From assembly GCF_000295955.2 (NCBI RefSeq), contig NZ_ALXE01000036.1, positions 1 to 64,000 on the forward strand: a DNA stretch of 64,000 nucleotides, given 5' to 3'. The stretch is from Pantoea sp. A4 (GTDB lineage: Bacteria; Pseudomonadota; Gammaproteobacteria; Enterobacterales; Enterobacteriaceae). Of this stretch, positions 14,926 to 21,648 are shown piece after piece. Position 1 is the first letter of the stretch. Each line of letters begins with the position of its first letter. The position numbers and the translations under genes are program-made. The notes under the pieces are model-generated. The model did not search any database. It was not told where the DNA came from and saw only the letters and a list, made by a program, of their open reading frames with translations.

Positions 14926-16434
14926 AGTGCGGTAAATGATATTACCAACCTGAACTACACCGCGACCACGCAGACCACCCAGCACACCGTGACATCGAAA
15001 TCGGCTTCCGCGCTGCTGTCAGTCGGTCTTGGGGATGTCATCAACCTCAGCGTACTGGGTAACAACCCGTACCTGTCGTTCACTGTGGGTAATGGTGAGA
15101 CCCGTACGCTGGCGGTGACCGGTTCGCAAACCGGTATCTCGGTGCTGTCAACGGTCTATCTGGAGGTGTACAAACTGACGGATGCGGCCACCAACAGCTA
15201 TACCAAGGTCTCTGCAACCACGCTGTTCAGTACGCTGGTTTCCATCTTCTCGGTGACGAACTCCGGTAGTACCACGGTGTCACTGAACGGTTCAGGCACC
15301 TATATCGTGTTCCTCGCCGCCAGTGGTGTGGGGCTGTTGACCACCAACACCGTCAAAACCACCAGTGACGTCTCCACCGAGCAGCTCTCTGTCTCCAGTA
15401 CGGTCACCGGCAACTTGCTGACCAATGACACCAGCTCCGTGGCGGGAACCATCCCGGCCGGTACGGCGGTGACAACCATTGCAGGCCAGACGGTAGGCAG
15501 CACCGGCGTGACAACCATCACCACCGCTTACGGTACGCTGACGATTGATTCGCACGGGAACTACACCTACGTACTGAAGGCCGGTATCGACATTGCCACC
15601 CTGCCAGGTGCCGATACCTTCAGCTACTCAGTGACGGATTCCCACGGTGCGGTGACGTCTGCCACGCTGACGGTTGACCTTACCCACTCTGCGGCGCTGC
15701 TGAGTACGAACAGTCTGTTCGCTACCGCCAGCGTCGAGACGGCGGACAGTGATGCCACCTCAGCCCATGGCAGCATCTACAGCGATTCGTCTACCAGCCA
15801 TACCGGCACCCTGAGCATCACCAATGAACACGGCGACACCACCACCGTGAGCAGCAGTGGTACCACTCAGGTGGCGGGTGACTACGGTACGTTGAGCATT
15901 GCGGCCAACGGTAGCTACACCTACACCCTGACCGCAGGCCTGGATGCACAGACCATCACCCACAAAGAGGAGTTCAGCTACAGCCTGGCGTCTACCAACG
16001 GCACCATTACCACCAATACGTTCACGATTGAGCTGCATCCGACAATCACCGGAACCAGTGGTAATGACACGCTGACCAGTAGCGCCTATGACGACACCAT
16101 CACTTCGGGAGCAGGCACAGATACCCTGGTGTATCACCTGCTGAGCAGTGCCGATGCGACGGGCGGAAACGGTCACGATACCTGGACCGATTTCTCTGTG
16201 GCGAACGGTGACAAGATTGACGTCAGCAACCTGCTGATCGGATGGAATGATTCCACAAGTAATATTAATGATTTTGTGAAAGTGGACCATACTTCTGACG
16301 GCAACACTGTGCTATCAATTGACCGTGATGGTACGGGTACGGCTTACAGCAGTACACAGCTGATTACCCTGGAAGGCGTCAATGCAACTCTGGAGGAACT
16401 GGTACAGCAACCACACCAGATCCATAACGTTTAA
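1..16434 (+). CDS. bapA: BapA-like giant repetitive biofilm adhesin, C-terminal 5,477 residues (5' end outside window)
   Basis: The reading frame is open from base 1, so the N-terminus lies to the left of the window. What is visible is about 48 tandem Ig-like units of about 100 residues, each opening with a DTxAP-type boundary and containing the motifs TNDxTPxLSG, GSTTVxxDGSWSF and VTDAAGN. A non-repetitive part starts near base 14930, with two VCBS-like segments (about 15380-15690 and 15740-16040; motifs YGTLTI and NGSYTYTL). The last 130 residues carry one RTX-like stretch (GTSGNDTL, about base 16050) and end like other type I secretion targets. Proteins of this type (Salmonella BapA, SiiE, LapA) are exported in one step and hold cells together in biofilms. 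The three genes directly downstream encode the matching exporter in bapABCD order. Strong codon bias and absence of cysteine fit an extracellular adhesin. Family assignment is secure; the exact orthology to bapA is inferred. Confidence 0.9.
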   Translation: MSGTAEAGSTVSVYDGTELLGTVTVGTDGSWSFTTPSLGDGDHSLTTTVTDAAGNVSPASDPISFTVDTVAPEAATDLQLANDSGSLVVPIAAGGDTNDSTPVLSGTAEAGSTVSVYDGTALLGTATVGQNGNWSFTVPALNDGAHSLTTTVTDAAGNVSPASEAIVFTVDTVAPESVSGVTVTDNVGDSQGQLTSGATTDDNTPTFAGQAEAGAVVKVYDGGTLLGSTSVDTDGSWSFTPNALSNGVHSFTTTVTDAAGNVSDASPTFNLTIAGSVPPTSSSLVVTDDTGSTLVELANGASTHDNTPTLSGFAGANDAITLYNGDVVIGNTTADANGQWVFDTSLLPDGTYAFHATATNAVGNSSDSVTITITIDTVDPAAAGDQTLVNDNGTTPVVIADGSATNDNTPTLSGTAEAGSVVTVSDNGNVIGSTTAGDDGSWSFTTPTLSDGDHSLTTTVTDAAGNSSPASAPIGFTVDTVAPEAVSGVTVTDNVGDSQGELASGATTDDNTPTFAGQAEAGAVVSVYDGDTLLGSVTAGQDGSWSFTPDALTNGAHSFTTTVTDAAGNVSAISPAFDLTIDAGAPPVTTTLVVTDDTGATLVELADGAFTHDSTPTLSGLASASALITLYNGNTVIGFATADTEGKWVFDTSALPDGSYAFHAVATDSVGNNTDSVTINITIDTVAPDATSGVTVTDNVGDSQGELASGATTDDNTPTFAGQAEAGGVVKVYDGDTLLGSVTAGQDGSWSFTPDALTNGAHSFTTTVTDAAGNVSDASPAFDLTIAAGVPPTTSSLVVTDDTGATLVELANGASTHDNTPTLSGLAGANDAITLYNGDVVIGNTTADADGQWVFDTSTLPDGTYAFHAVATDAAGNSADSVTITVTIDTVAPEAAGDQTLVNDNGQTPVTIADGSATNDSTPTLSGTAEAGSVVTVSDNGNVIGSTTAGDDGSWNFTTPALTDGDHSLTTTVTDAAGNSSPASDPVSFTVDTQAPAAAGDITLSNNEGSAAIPVPAGTATNDPTPALSGTAEAGSTVTVTDNGNVIGSTTVGNDGSWSFTTPALGDGDHSLSTTVTDPAGNTSPASDPIGFTVDTDTPDAVSGVTVTDNVGDSQGELASGVTTDDNTPTFAGQAEAGTIVRLYDGDTLLGSATVGTDGSWSITPDALTNGAHSFTTTVTDAAGNVSAASPAFDLTIAAGVPPTTSSLVVTDDTGSTLVQLQNGAFTHDDTPTLSGLAGANNTITLYNGDVAIGNTTADADGQWVFDTSTLPDGTYAFHAVATDAAGNDADSITINITIDTLAPDAAGDLTLTNNNGATPVTIADGAPTNDSTPALSGTAEAGSVVTVSDNGNVIGSTTAGDDGSWSFTTPALTDGDHSLTTTVSDAAGNISGTSDPVTFTLDTVPPAAATNLTVTDDVGDSQGVLTAGATTDDRTLTLAGDAEANTVVQVSDGTVLLGSTTAGTDGSWTFTTDALSNGLHSLNVTVTDAAGNVSLATTPFNVTVAGDLPPATNSLEVTDDTGATLVQLGEGANTHDNTPTLSGVANPNDAITIYNGDVVIGTTTADENGQWVFATTTLPDGDYAFHALATDAAGNSADSGTINITIDTVAPDAASGVTLTNDQGGTIPAGGATNDNTPTVSGSAEPGSTVTVSDGDTVLGSTTVGDDGTWTYTTPPLNDGDHSLTTTVTDPAGNTSPATDPVAVTVDTQAPASAGNVQLSNDEGDNPQPIANGGSTNDVTPVLSGTAEPGSTVTVSDGGNVLGSTTTDSEGNWSYTTPALDEGDHSLTTTVTDPAGNTSPASVPVTVTVDTTAPAAADNVALTNDATGQPITEGQSTSDVTPVLSGTGEVGSTVTVTDGDAVLGTTTVDADGNWNFTTPTLGDGDHSLSATVTDPAGNSSAASDPISFTVDTAAPAVASEVVLINDIDTPPVQIVSGGITNDATPVLSGIGEAGTLVIVSDGVNPLGSTTVNDDGTWSFTTPILGEGEHNLSVTLVDAAGNSSPATTPITFTVDTLPPATAGELSLENDNGSSPQPIAEGGLTNDATPLFSGSAEAGSTVTVSDGDTVLGSVIAGPDGSWSFSVPALGNGDHSLSATVTDAAGNSSSATTPITFTVDATAPATATDIVLNNDNGTGLVLIADGSYTTDNTPLLSGNAEADSVVTILDGTTVLGSVVADGDGVWSFNTPILSEGNHSLSVTVTDAAGNVSTGSDAISFTVDTVAPATPADVVLNNDNGATPVAIVTGDYTNDATPVLSGSAEVGSTVYVYDGDDLLGTASVNGDGSWSYTASLADGSHSLSATVVDDAGNTSPASAPVTFVVDTVAPAAADAVLLNNDVGSTPVVINDGDITNDATPVLSGTAEIGSTVYIYDGSDTPIGSLIVADDGAWSFTLPPLGEGGHSITTVVTDAAGNSSAATAAITFTVDTIAPEAVTDLVAEDADGNPLSGATSDNVPVLNGTAEAGAIVTLYDGDNPIGSVQADATSGAWSFTVPQLADGSHTLSALATDAAGNVSPAGNAVTLNVDATAPETSDFTVTNDNVTPGVLVPNDGTTNDNTPLLSGNAEAGALVTIYDNDVEIGSVQADAITGDWSFNTNALGEGSHPLSVTVTDAVGNVSSASTVVTINVDTIAPDAVGDLVLNNNAGATLVPIADGGSTNDTTPELTGTAEAGSIVTVYSGELVLGSVSVGADGNWIFITPEGTPGTTYTLDVTVTDAAGNVSEPASVTFTIDTTAPDVAGDLALNNDLNETEVPIAVDSSTRDNTPVFSGTAEPGGIVTISDNGVVLGSTVAAAGTGEWSFTTPTLAEGDHSLTTTVTDAAGNVGPASEGYDFTVDTVAPEAISDLALSNDNVTPATGIADGALTNDNTPLLSGTTEGNGIVTVYDGDVLLGSVVANDAGVWSYNASLSEGLHTLNVTVTDAAGNVSAPASISLDVDSVAPDAVDNLTIVNNNGAAPVAIGDNTTTNDNTPLISGSAEVGSIVTIIDANLGVLGSVAVGNSGSWSFSPTLDDGTYTLTVTVTDAAGNVSDATDPFTFTVDATDPNVTTLIASDDNGATPFEIGDTGLTNDNTPLLSGATTEANAIITLYDNDVEIGSTTADAGGNWSFSPALLTDGDHVFTATVTDEIGNVSQASAPYTITVDATAPDAASELLLQNNSNATPVDIANGGLTNDSTPLFSGAAEANSLVRIYVDGVEQGSVTADSSGEWSYVFSPALTDATHTLSASVTDAAGNVSGLSSVTVTVDTIAPDQITTYTVNNNAGAVPVAILDGDSTNDSTPVLRGTTGEPGSLIQVYSDGVLVGSATVGDNNVWRVETSALLDGTHILTITATDAAGNVSTASADFTLTIDTVLPDPVDDLVVFDNAGASTGELAYGEITDDSTPTLSGTAELNSIVSIYDGSTLLGTAVTDADGNWTFTTAVLSNGRHDFTTTVTDEAGNVSGAAPNPSFAINIEADLPPATSTLQITDDSGPVPLAVADGDDTKDSTPVLTGVTATGTYVDISIDGTVVAASVTVDADGQWSYTPTTALLDGTHTISVVVIDAVGNPGETASATITVDTLAPEAVDNLLVSNNNGATPVEIANGTATNDNTPAVSGTAEAGGLVTIYDGTTVLGSTVADATSGAWTFTSPLLSNGGHSISVTVTDAAGNVSQPSATTVFLVDTIAPAPATGLTVSNNNVTPNVTVPNGGTTNDNTPAVSGQAEANSIVTIYDGTLVLGSVVASATGAWSYTTTTLGEGTHTLSARVTDAAGNVSVASSTATVVVDTVAPTGLTLNASNNDGSTPVLIANGGLTNDSTPLLSGQAEANSVVRVYDGANLLGSVVAGSTGAWSFITTTALAQGAHTLSATATDAAGNTSTAVTTTLNIDSVAPGATTLTVTDNVGAITGAVTSGTATDDNTPTLSGTAEAGSIVTIVDGSTVLGSVVADATSGAWTFTTNALSDGTHPLSVTVKDAAGNTSAATSFSLVVDTTAPVASTLTISNNNVTPNVTVTNGGTTNDNTPLLSGTAEAGSIVKIYDNGALLGSVVANATTGAWSYITSALTDGTHPLSVTVTDAAGNVSGTTSASVIIDTLAPTGLTLSASNNNGATPVLIANNGITNDSTPTLNGVAEAGSRVVITEGTTVIGSTTAGSNGQWSLVVTTALGQGAHTLSATATDAAGNTSTAVTTTFTVDTIAPAASSLTVTDDVGPNQGALANGAFTDDTTPTLSGTAEAGSLVTIYDGTTVLGSVAADATTGAWNYTTNPLSSGAHALNVTVTDAAGNTSVASTTVNITVDTTAPDASTLVLTNDNVTPNTTIAAGSSTNDSTPRLSGVAEPGTIITIYDNGNVLGSTTTNATTGAWSFNVTTALTDGFHPISVTVTDAAGNVSGTTTASVTVDTVAPTGLTLSAANNNGTTVVAIANNGVTNDSTPLLRGNGEIGAKVYVYDGTTLLGSTTVTSAGTWSFVTSTLSQGLHTLNVNQVDAAGNIGATSAVTLTVDTVAPGASTLTVYDDVGTSQGFLTSGAVTDDNRPTLAGTAEAGSIVTVYDGTTVLGSVTANATTGAWTYTTNALSEGNHTLSVKATDAAGNTGVSSTAVTITVDTIAPTASTLAITNNNVTPNVTVANGAATNDNTPLLSGSAEVGSVVTILDGTNVLGSVTVGSAGTWTFVSSALGEGTHTINVSVRDTAGNVSGTTSATIIVDTIAPVGLTAAAANNNGSTPVAIANGAVTNDSTPQLSGSGEVGAKVSVYDGTTLLGTTTVASNGTWSFVTSTLSQGTHTLVINQTDAAGNTGANVTLTLTVDTVAPNASTLTVTNNDATPNVTVPNNGATRDATPLLSGTAEAGGLVTIYDGATLLGSVVANATTGAWTYQSGTLSNGTHTLSVTVTDAAGNVGNAATSTVIVDTVAPNAPTSLVVNNAGTILTGLGEAGTTVTVRDAGGNVVGTGTVNSGGSFSVTLTTAQTTGAALAVTLTDAAGNVSNSAPATGAILISAVNDITNLNYTATTQTTQHTVTSKSASALLSVGLGDVINLSVLGNNPYLSFTVGNGETRTLAVTGSQTGISVLSTVYLEVYKLTDAATNSYTKVSATTLFSTLVSIFSVTNSGSTTVSLNGSGTYIVFLAASGVGLLTTNTVKTTSDVSTEQLSVSSTVTGNLLTNDTSSVAGTIPAGTAVTTIAGQTVGSTGVTTITTAYGTLTIDSHGNYTYVLKAGIDIATLPGADTFSYSVTDSHGAVTSATLTVDLTHSAALLSTNSLFATASVETADSDATSAHGSIYSDSSTSHTGTLSITNEHGDTTTVSSSGTTQVAGDYGTLSIAANGSYTYTLTAGLDAQTITHKEEFSYSLASTNGTITTNTFTIELHPTITGTSGNDTLTSSAYDDTITSGAGTDTLVYHLLSSADATGGNGHDTWTDFSVANGDKIDVSNLLIGWNDSTSNINDFVKVDHTSDGNTVLSIDRDGTGTAYSSTQLITLEGVNATLEELVQQPHQIHNV

Positions 16435-16514
16435 CGGCTGATATACCGACGCAAGGATGCAAGCACAAGGGCACAAGGAAGTGCCCATTTCTCTTACATA
16501 TTGGTGGACTATCG

Positions 16515-17963
16515 ATGGATTTGATGCAATCAAGCGCAATATATCGCCGTTCCTTCAAACTCAGCCTGCTGTGTGCTGGCATGGTTTTTTCCAGTTTTCC
16601 CCTGGTGGCTGCCGAGCCACCGTTCTCCTCGATTACCCAAATCGCGCCCGATAATCTGGCGCAGCAACAAGATCTCCCCTCGCTAACCGGTGAAATTTCT
16701 GCCCCTGCACTGGCCCGTGTCCCGGATACGCTAACCATAGGTCAGGCGATTTCCCGCGCGGTACAGTGGCACCCGGATATCGCAGAAGCAGTAGGAAAAT
16801 TACAGGAACAAGGCTCACAGGTGGATGTGGCGAAGTCGAAATACTATCCGCAGGTGAGTGCCGGTATGAACAACGGCTACACCAACAGCTACACCGAAAA
16901 AGGCTACAGCCCGTCGTTTGTACTGTCGGTGTCTCAGATGCTGTATGACTTCGGAAAAGTCAGCAGTTCGGTGCGTTCCGCCGAGGCGGGCGTTGCCCAG
17001 GAGCAAGCGGAAGTGCTGGTCAGCATTGATACCGTGGCCCATGACACCGCCGCTGCGTTGATCGAAGTACAGGGCTATCAACAACTGGTTAAAATCGCCC
17101 AGCAGCAGCTCACCGCATTACAAAAAATTGGCGACCTTGCGCGGCAGCGTAACGACGAAGGCGCGGCGTCACTTTCGGATGCCACGCAAACCGATGCCCG
17201 TATTGAAGGTGCGCGCACCATTCTTACTCAGTACCAGGCCAATCTTGATCGCTGGCGCGCCACCCTTGCCACTTACCTTGGCTGGCCGCTGGTGAAAAAA
17301 GTCAGTGATGACTTCCCGCAAAAACTCATGAACTCCTGCCAGAACCTGCGTAACGATGACCGGCTGATTCCGGCGGTACTGGCTGCGTGGGCGCAGGCGC
17401 GTCAGGCGCAGGCAAAGCTGGATAACGCCAATGCGCAGATGATGCCAACCATCTCGCTGGAGCCGGAAGTCACCCGCTACCTGAACAACCACTACTCCAG
17501 CAGCGAAGTGCTGGATAAGACCCAGTATTCGGCGTTTGTTAAAGTCCAGATGCCGCTCTACCAGGGCGGCGGGCTGACCGCCGGGCGCGATGCTGCCGCC
17601 CATGCGGTGGGGGCGGCCAATGCTGCGGTGGATTCAGCACGACTGAAAGCCCGCCAGCAGTTGAACGAATCCCAGGATCAGGCGCAGAGCCTGGCCCTTA
17701 GCCTCTCGATCATGGCGCGTCAGCAGCAGTTGGGAGAGAAAACCCAGCAGCTCTATCAGGATCAGTACCTGCAACTTGGCACCCGTCCGCTGTTGGACGT
17801 GCTCAACGCCGAGCAGGAAGTGTTCCAGACGCGCTTTACCCTGCAACAAACCATTAGCCAGCTGCGCTCACTGCAACTCGACTGCCTCTACAGTACCGGG
17901 CATATGCGGTCGGCGTTCGGCCTGAATAATCAGCGAATTCAGTCGGTGGAGATCCAGCCATGA
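16515..17963 (+). CDS. bapB: TolC-family outer membrane channel of the adhesin secretion system
   Basis: A 482-residue TolC/LapE-type outer membrane efflux protein. The N-terminus has a basic start followed by a hydrophobic stretch ending near LVAAEPP, a plausible signal peptide of about 33 residues. The body shows long helical coiled-coil segments rich in Q, A and L (for example around residues 140-240 and 360-440), and the typical repeat phrases SxGxxxxYxFS and YQGGxxxA of the family are present. It would form the outer membrane exit duct for the upstream adhesin. It follows the adhesin stop by 80 bases and its stop overlaps the ABC exporter start by four bases (ATGA), so the export genes are translationally coupled. 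The start at 16515 is preceded by a weak GGTGGA ribosome site; an in-frame Met three codons later is possible. Confidence 0.9.
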   Translation: MDLMQSSAIYRRSFKLSLLCAGMVFSSFPLVAAEPPFSSITQIAPDNLAQQQDLPSLTGEISAPALARVPDTLTIGQAISRAVQWHPDIAEAVGKLQEQGSQVDVAKSKYYPQVSAGMNNGYTNSYTEKGYSPSFVLSVSQMLYDFGKVSSSVRSAEAGVAQEQAEVLVSIDTVAHDTAAALIEVQGYQQLVKIAQQQLTALQKIGDLARQRNDEGAASLSDATQTDARIEGARTILTQYQANLDRWRATLATYLGWPLVKKVSDDFPQKLMNSCQNLRNDDRLIPAVLAAWAQARQAQAKLDNANAQMMPTISLEPEVTRYLNNHYSSSEVLDKTQYSAFVKVQMPLYQGGGLTAGRDAAAHAVGAANAAVDSARLKARQQLNESQDQAQSLALSLSIMARQQQLGEKTQQLYQDQYLQLGTRPLLDVLNAEQEVFQTRFTLQQTISQLRSLQLDCLYSTGHMRSAFGLNNQRIQSVEIQP

Positions 17964-20140
17964 CACAGATGCAGATCCCAGACAGTCCAGCCGGAAAACC
18001 CGACGAGGCGGAAAAGATACCGCTGCACGGTTGGGCCACGGCCATCATCCTGATCGCCAATCACTATCGCCTGCCGTGTTCACCCGGCATGATTCTCGCG
18101 GCCAGCGAATGGCAGGGCAAACAGACGCGTGACAAGGCGCTGCGTCATCTGGCGCGGCAAGCGGGGCTGTCGTTGCAGTTGTTTAAAGAAAATCAGTTTG
18201 AGGTTTCGAGCTGGCGCTTGCCGTTGGCGGTGGAAATGGCCGACGGTCAGGTGGGCGTCATCACCAGCTTTGATGGCGAAGATGAAGTTCGGGTCCATTT
18301 TGCCGGTGAAGAACAACCCACGCCGCTGGCCCTCGGCACGCTGTTGCCAGAGATTCGCCATGCGGCGGCTTTCCGCCCGCTGGCTTCGGGGAAAGACAGC
18401 CGTATCGATCGCTACCTTGAAGCGGCTAAACCTGACTGGCTGCGCCGCCTGGTGTTCCAGGAGATGCGGCCTTACAGCCACGTCATGCTGGCTTCTTTCC
18501 TGATTAACCTGATGGCGCTCGGCGGCATTATCTTCTCGATGCAGGTGTACGATCGGGTGATTCCGGCCCAATCCTATCCCACATTGTATGTACTGTATGG
18601 CGGCGTGATTATTACGGTGGTTTTCACCTATGTGTTACGCGTCGCGCGCGATCACGTCACGGACCTGCTGGGCAAGCGGGCGGATATGCGCGTCTCGGAT
18701 CGGGTCTTTGGTCATGCGTTGCGGCTGCGTAACAGCGCCATTCCACGCTCCACCGGGACGTTTATCTCCCAGTTGCGTGAACTGGAATCGATCCGTGAAA
18801 TGGTGACGTCCACCACCGTCACCGCGATTGTGGATATGCCGTTCTTCCTCTTATTCCTGCTGGTGATGGCGATCATCGCACCGCAGCTGGCGTGGATCGC
18901 GCCGGTGGCCGTATTGCTGATGATTCTGCCGGGGCTGTTTGTGCAGAAGAAGCTGGCGATCCTGGCGCACAAAAATCTCAAAGAAGCCACGCTGCGCAAC
19001 GCGGTGCTGGTGGAGAGCGTGCAGGGGCTGGAGGACATCAAACTGATGCAGGCAGAAGACCGCTTCCTGCAACAGTGGAACAGCTACATTCGCATTACGG
19101 CGCAGTCGGGCGTGGAGATGCGCAAAGTGATGCACTCGCTGATCACCTGGGGGGTGACGATTCAGGGGCTGGTGTACGCCAGCGTGATTGTGGTGGGTGC
19201 GCCAATGGTAATTGATGGCGATATCACCACCGGTTCTATTGTGGCGGCTTCGCTGCTCTCCTCACGCATGATTGCGCCAATGGCCACGCTGTGCGGCGTG
19301 CTGGCGCGTTGGCAGCAGGTCAAAGCGGCGAAGACCAGCCTGGATTCCCTGATGTCTCTGCCGGTGGAAAACAGCCGGGAAGAGACGCGCATTCACTGCC
19401 CGGTGCTGTTTGGTAACTATCAGTTTACTGACGCCATGTTCCGCTATTACAACGACTCGCTGACCATCGCGCTGCGTATTAATCGTCTCACCATTAAGCA
19501 GGGCGAACGCATTGCCCTGCTGGGCCGCAACGGGGCGGGTAAATCCACCATGTTGCAGGCGCTGGCGGGCGGTGTGGAGCTGGTAGGGGGCGAAGTGAGG
19601 TTAGATAACCTCAGCCTGCCGCAAATCGATATGGCAGACGTGCGGCGCAACGTTGGGCTGATGACGCAGAATGCGCGCCTGTTCCACAGCACGCTACGTG
19701 AAAACCTGATTATGGGCGCGCCTCACGCCAGCGATGATGCGATCTTTGCCGCGCTGACTGTCAGTGGCGGGGCTGATTTTATCCGCCGCTTGCCCCTCGG
19801 GCTGGACCATCCGGTGATGGAAGGCGGGGTAGGGTTGTCTGGCGGCCAGCGTCAATCTGTGTTGCTGGCGCGTATGCTTCTGCGCGATCCCAACATTGTG
19901 CTGCTGGATGAGCCAACGGCTTCACTGGATGACCACACCGAGAAGGAGTTTATCGAACGGCTGGGCAACTGGCTCAACGGGCGCACCCTGATTGTGGCTA
20001 CGCACCGTGCGGCAATCCTCACGCTGGTAGACCGTATTCTGGTGCTAAAAGAGGGGCAGTTGGTAATGGACAGCCCGAAAGATAATGCCCTGCCGCCTAC
20101 GCGTCCTGCGCTCAATCGCCCGGAGGCCAGTGAAGAATGA
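17960..20140 (+). CDS. bapC: Type I secretion ABC exporter (LapB/BapC type) with degenerate C39-like domain
   Basis: A 726-residue exporter of the RTX/LapB type. Residues about 20-145 form a C39 peptidase-like domain in which the catalytic cysteine region reads PLHGWATA, with no Cys, so it is likely a non-cleaving substrate-docking domain. Membrane helices lie around residues 170-430 (for example MLASFLINLMALGGIIF and AIVDMPFFLLFLLVMAII). The nucleotide-binding domain has Walker A GRNGAGKST (about residue 520), signature LSGGQRQ (about 626) and Walker B IVLLDEPTASLDD (about 645). It would drive ATP-dependent export of the BapA-like adhesin across the inner membrane. The start overlaps the TolC-like gene and the stop overlaps the adaptor gene, both by four bases. 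Confidence 0.93.
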   Translation: MTQMQIPDSPAGKPDEAEKIPLHGWATAIILIANHYRLPCSPGMILAASEWQGKQTRDKALRHLARQAGLSLQLFKENQFEVSSWRLPLAVEMADGQVGVITSFDGEDEVRVHFAGEEQPTPLALGTLLPEIRHAAAFRPLASGKDSRIDRYLEAAKPDWLRRLVFQEMRPYSHVMLASFLINLMALGGIIFSMQVYDRVIPAQSYPTLYVLYGGVIITVVFTYVLRVARDHVTDLLGKRADMRVSDRVFGHALRLRNSAIPRSTGTFISQLRELESIREMVTSTTVTAIVDMPFFLLFLLVMAIIAPQLAWIAPVAVLLMILPGLFVQKKLAILAHKNLKEATLRNAVLVESVQGLEDIKLMQAEDRFLQQWNSYIRITAQSGVEMRKVMHSLITWGVTIQGLVYASVIVVGAPMVIDGDITTGSIVAASLLSSRMIAPMATLCGVLARWQQVKAAKTSLDSLMSLPVENSREETRIHCPVLFGNYQFTDAMFRYYNDSLTIALRINRLTIKQGERIALLGRNGAGKSTMLQALAGGVELVGGEVRLDNLSLPQIDMADVRRNVGLMTQNARLFHSTLRENLIMGAPHASDDAIFAALTVSGGADFIRRLPLGLDHPVMEGGVGLSGGQRQSVLLARMLLRDPNIVLLDEPTASLDDHTEKEFIERLGNWLNGRTLIVATHRAAILTLVDRILVLKEGQLVMDSPKDNALPPTRPALNRPEASEE

Positions 20141-21357
20141 AACAACTCGCGAAATTACAGTTAGTGGGTGCCGCACCTGGCGACAGTGCGGATGACCTTG
20201 ATGCGGATTTACGTTCTGAAGCGCACTATTCTGGCTCGGTGCGGCTGATTCTGCTCAGTCTGTTACTGATGCTGGTGGCGGGGGTGTGGGCATGGTTTGG
20301 CGTGCTGGATGAAGTTTCTACCGGTACTGGCAAAGTGATCCCCAGTTCGCGTGACCAGGTGCTGGGTTCGCTGGAGGGCGGGATTGTCGCTGAGCTTTAC
20401 GTGCATGAAGGGGATAAAGTGGATGCCGGGCAGATCGTGGCCAAACTTGATCCTACACGCTTTGCTTCCAGCGTTGGTGAAAGCGCTGCGCGCTATCGTG
20501 CTTCTCTGGCGGCGGCGGCACGCCTGAATGCCGAAGTGAACGATCAGCCGCTGAAATTCCCGGCGGAACTTCAGGCCTATCCGGATCTTATCGCCTCAGA
20601 AACCCGGCTGTATAAAACCCGGCGTGCGCAGCTCAATGACACCACCGGACAAATTCAGCAGTCTCTGGCGCTGGCAAATCAGGAGCTGGGTATTACGCAG
20701 CGGTTAGCGAAAACCGGCGCGGCCAGTAGCGTAGAGGTTCTGCGTTTACAACGGGATAAATCGGACCTGGAGCTGAAACTGACCGACACGCGTTCACAAT
20801 ATTATGTGCAGGCGCGTGAAGACCTGGCAAAAGCCACTGCCGAAGCCGACAGCCTGGCGGAAACCATTAAAGGACGCGAAGACAGCGTAACGCGTCTGAC
20901 CATTCGTGCACCGGTGCGCGGCATTGTGAAAAACATCAAAGTCACCACCCGTGGCGGCGTTGTGCCACCCAACGGTGAGCTAATGACCATTGTGCCGATG
21001 GATGACCGCCTGCTGATTGAAGCGCGCGTGTCACCGCGTGACGTGGCCTTTATTCACCCCGGTCAGGAAGCGACGGTAAAAATCTCTGCCTATGACTACG
21101 CCATTTACGGCGGCATGCCGGGCAAAGTGGAAGGGATTTCGCCGGATACTATTCAGGATGAAGTAAAACCGGAAGTGTATTATTACCGCGTCTATATCCG
21201 CACTGACCACGACTACGTGCAGAATAAAGCAGGCACGCGCTTCTCTATTAGTCCCGGCATGGTGGCAACGGTGGATATTAAAACCGGTGAGAAGACGATT
21301 ATGGATTATTTAATTAAACCGTTTAATAAAGCCAAAGAGGCGCTGCGCGAGCGCTAA
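20137..21357 (+). CDS. bapD: HlyD-family periplasmic adaptor of the adhesin secretion system
   Basis: A 406-residue membrane fusion protein. A short cytoplasmic N-terminus precedes one transmembrane helix at about residues 30-50 (LILLSLLLMLVAGVWAW). Then come a lipoyl-like half motif (GGIVAELYVHEGDKVDAGQ, about 86-104), a long coiled-coil hairpin (about 160-250), the second half motif (RAPVRGIVKN, about 260) and the beta-barrel portion ending with SPGMVATVDIKTGEKT, typical of the HlyD/LapC family. It should bridge the ABC exporter and the TolC-like duct. It is the last gene of the adhesin operon; a G+C-rich hairpin lies just after its stop. Confidence 0.93.
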   Translation: MKQLAKLQLVGAAPGDSADDLDADLRSEAHYSGSVRLILLSLLLMLVAGVWAWFGVLDEVSTGTGKVIPSSRDQVLGSLEGGIVAELYVHEGDKVDAGQIVAKLDPTRFASSVGESAARYRASLAAAARLNAEVNDQPLKFPAELQAYPDLIASETRLYKTRRAQLNDTTGQIQQSLALANQELGITQRLAKTGAASSVEVLRLQRDKSDLELKLTDTRSQYYVQAREDLAKATAEADSLAETIKGREDSVTRLTIRAPVRGIVKNIKVTTRGGVVPPNGELMTIVPMDDRLLIEARVSPRDVAFIHPGQEATVKISAYDYAIYGGMPGKVEGISPDTIQDEVKPEVYYYRVYIRTDHDYVQNKAGTRFSISPGMVATVDIKTGEKTIMDYLIKPFNKAKEALRER

Positions 21358-21366
21358 TACGGGGTG

Positions 21367-21411
21367 GGTTGGCTATCTGCCTGGAGGGCAGGGCAGGGCA
21401 GGTAGCCAGCC
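21367..21411 (+). terminator. G+C-rich hairpin after the secretion operon
   Basis: The arms 21367-21383 (GGTTGGCTATCTGCCTG) and 21394-21411 pair over about 17 positions with G-U pairs, separated by a 10-base loop. A run of six T comes only about 10 bases later, so it is not a textbook intrinsic terminator, but it sits where the operon should end. Confidence 0.5.
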
Positions 21412-21648
21412 GCCATGGACGAATTTTTTGGTGGGTTTGTTCTTAAAATTGACATAAATCACATTTAAAAAAACCATAAAAATCAACGGTGTTATTTCAT
21501 CCATTTGATTTTAATAGATAAAATAAGTGACACTCGTTTTTTGATTTTTGGTAGTAGCACTCCTATCCTCAAGCTAGCACATCTTCTTTTGAATCCAATC
21601 TAATCGTAAATTCACATCTAGCTTAAGCTTTTGCGCGAGGGTCTTTTT
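21412..21648 (+). promoter_or_regulatory. A+T-rich leader of the giant orphan gene
   Basis: Base composition drops sharply here, and a perfect TTGACA hexamer sits at 21449-21454, although no convincing -10 box stands at the right distance. GAGG at 21637-21640, eight bases before ATG 21649, decides the start of the next gene. No other coding sequence was seen. Confidence 0.4.

Noticed and set aside
1-21357. LapD/LapG-type surface retention control for the adhesin
   Set aside because: No genes for a periplasmic cysteine protease or its GGDEF-EAL receptor are present in the window.
21631-21648. TTG at 21631 as start of the giant orphan
   Set aside because: The GAGG ribosome site lies downstream of it and fits ATG 21649.
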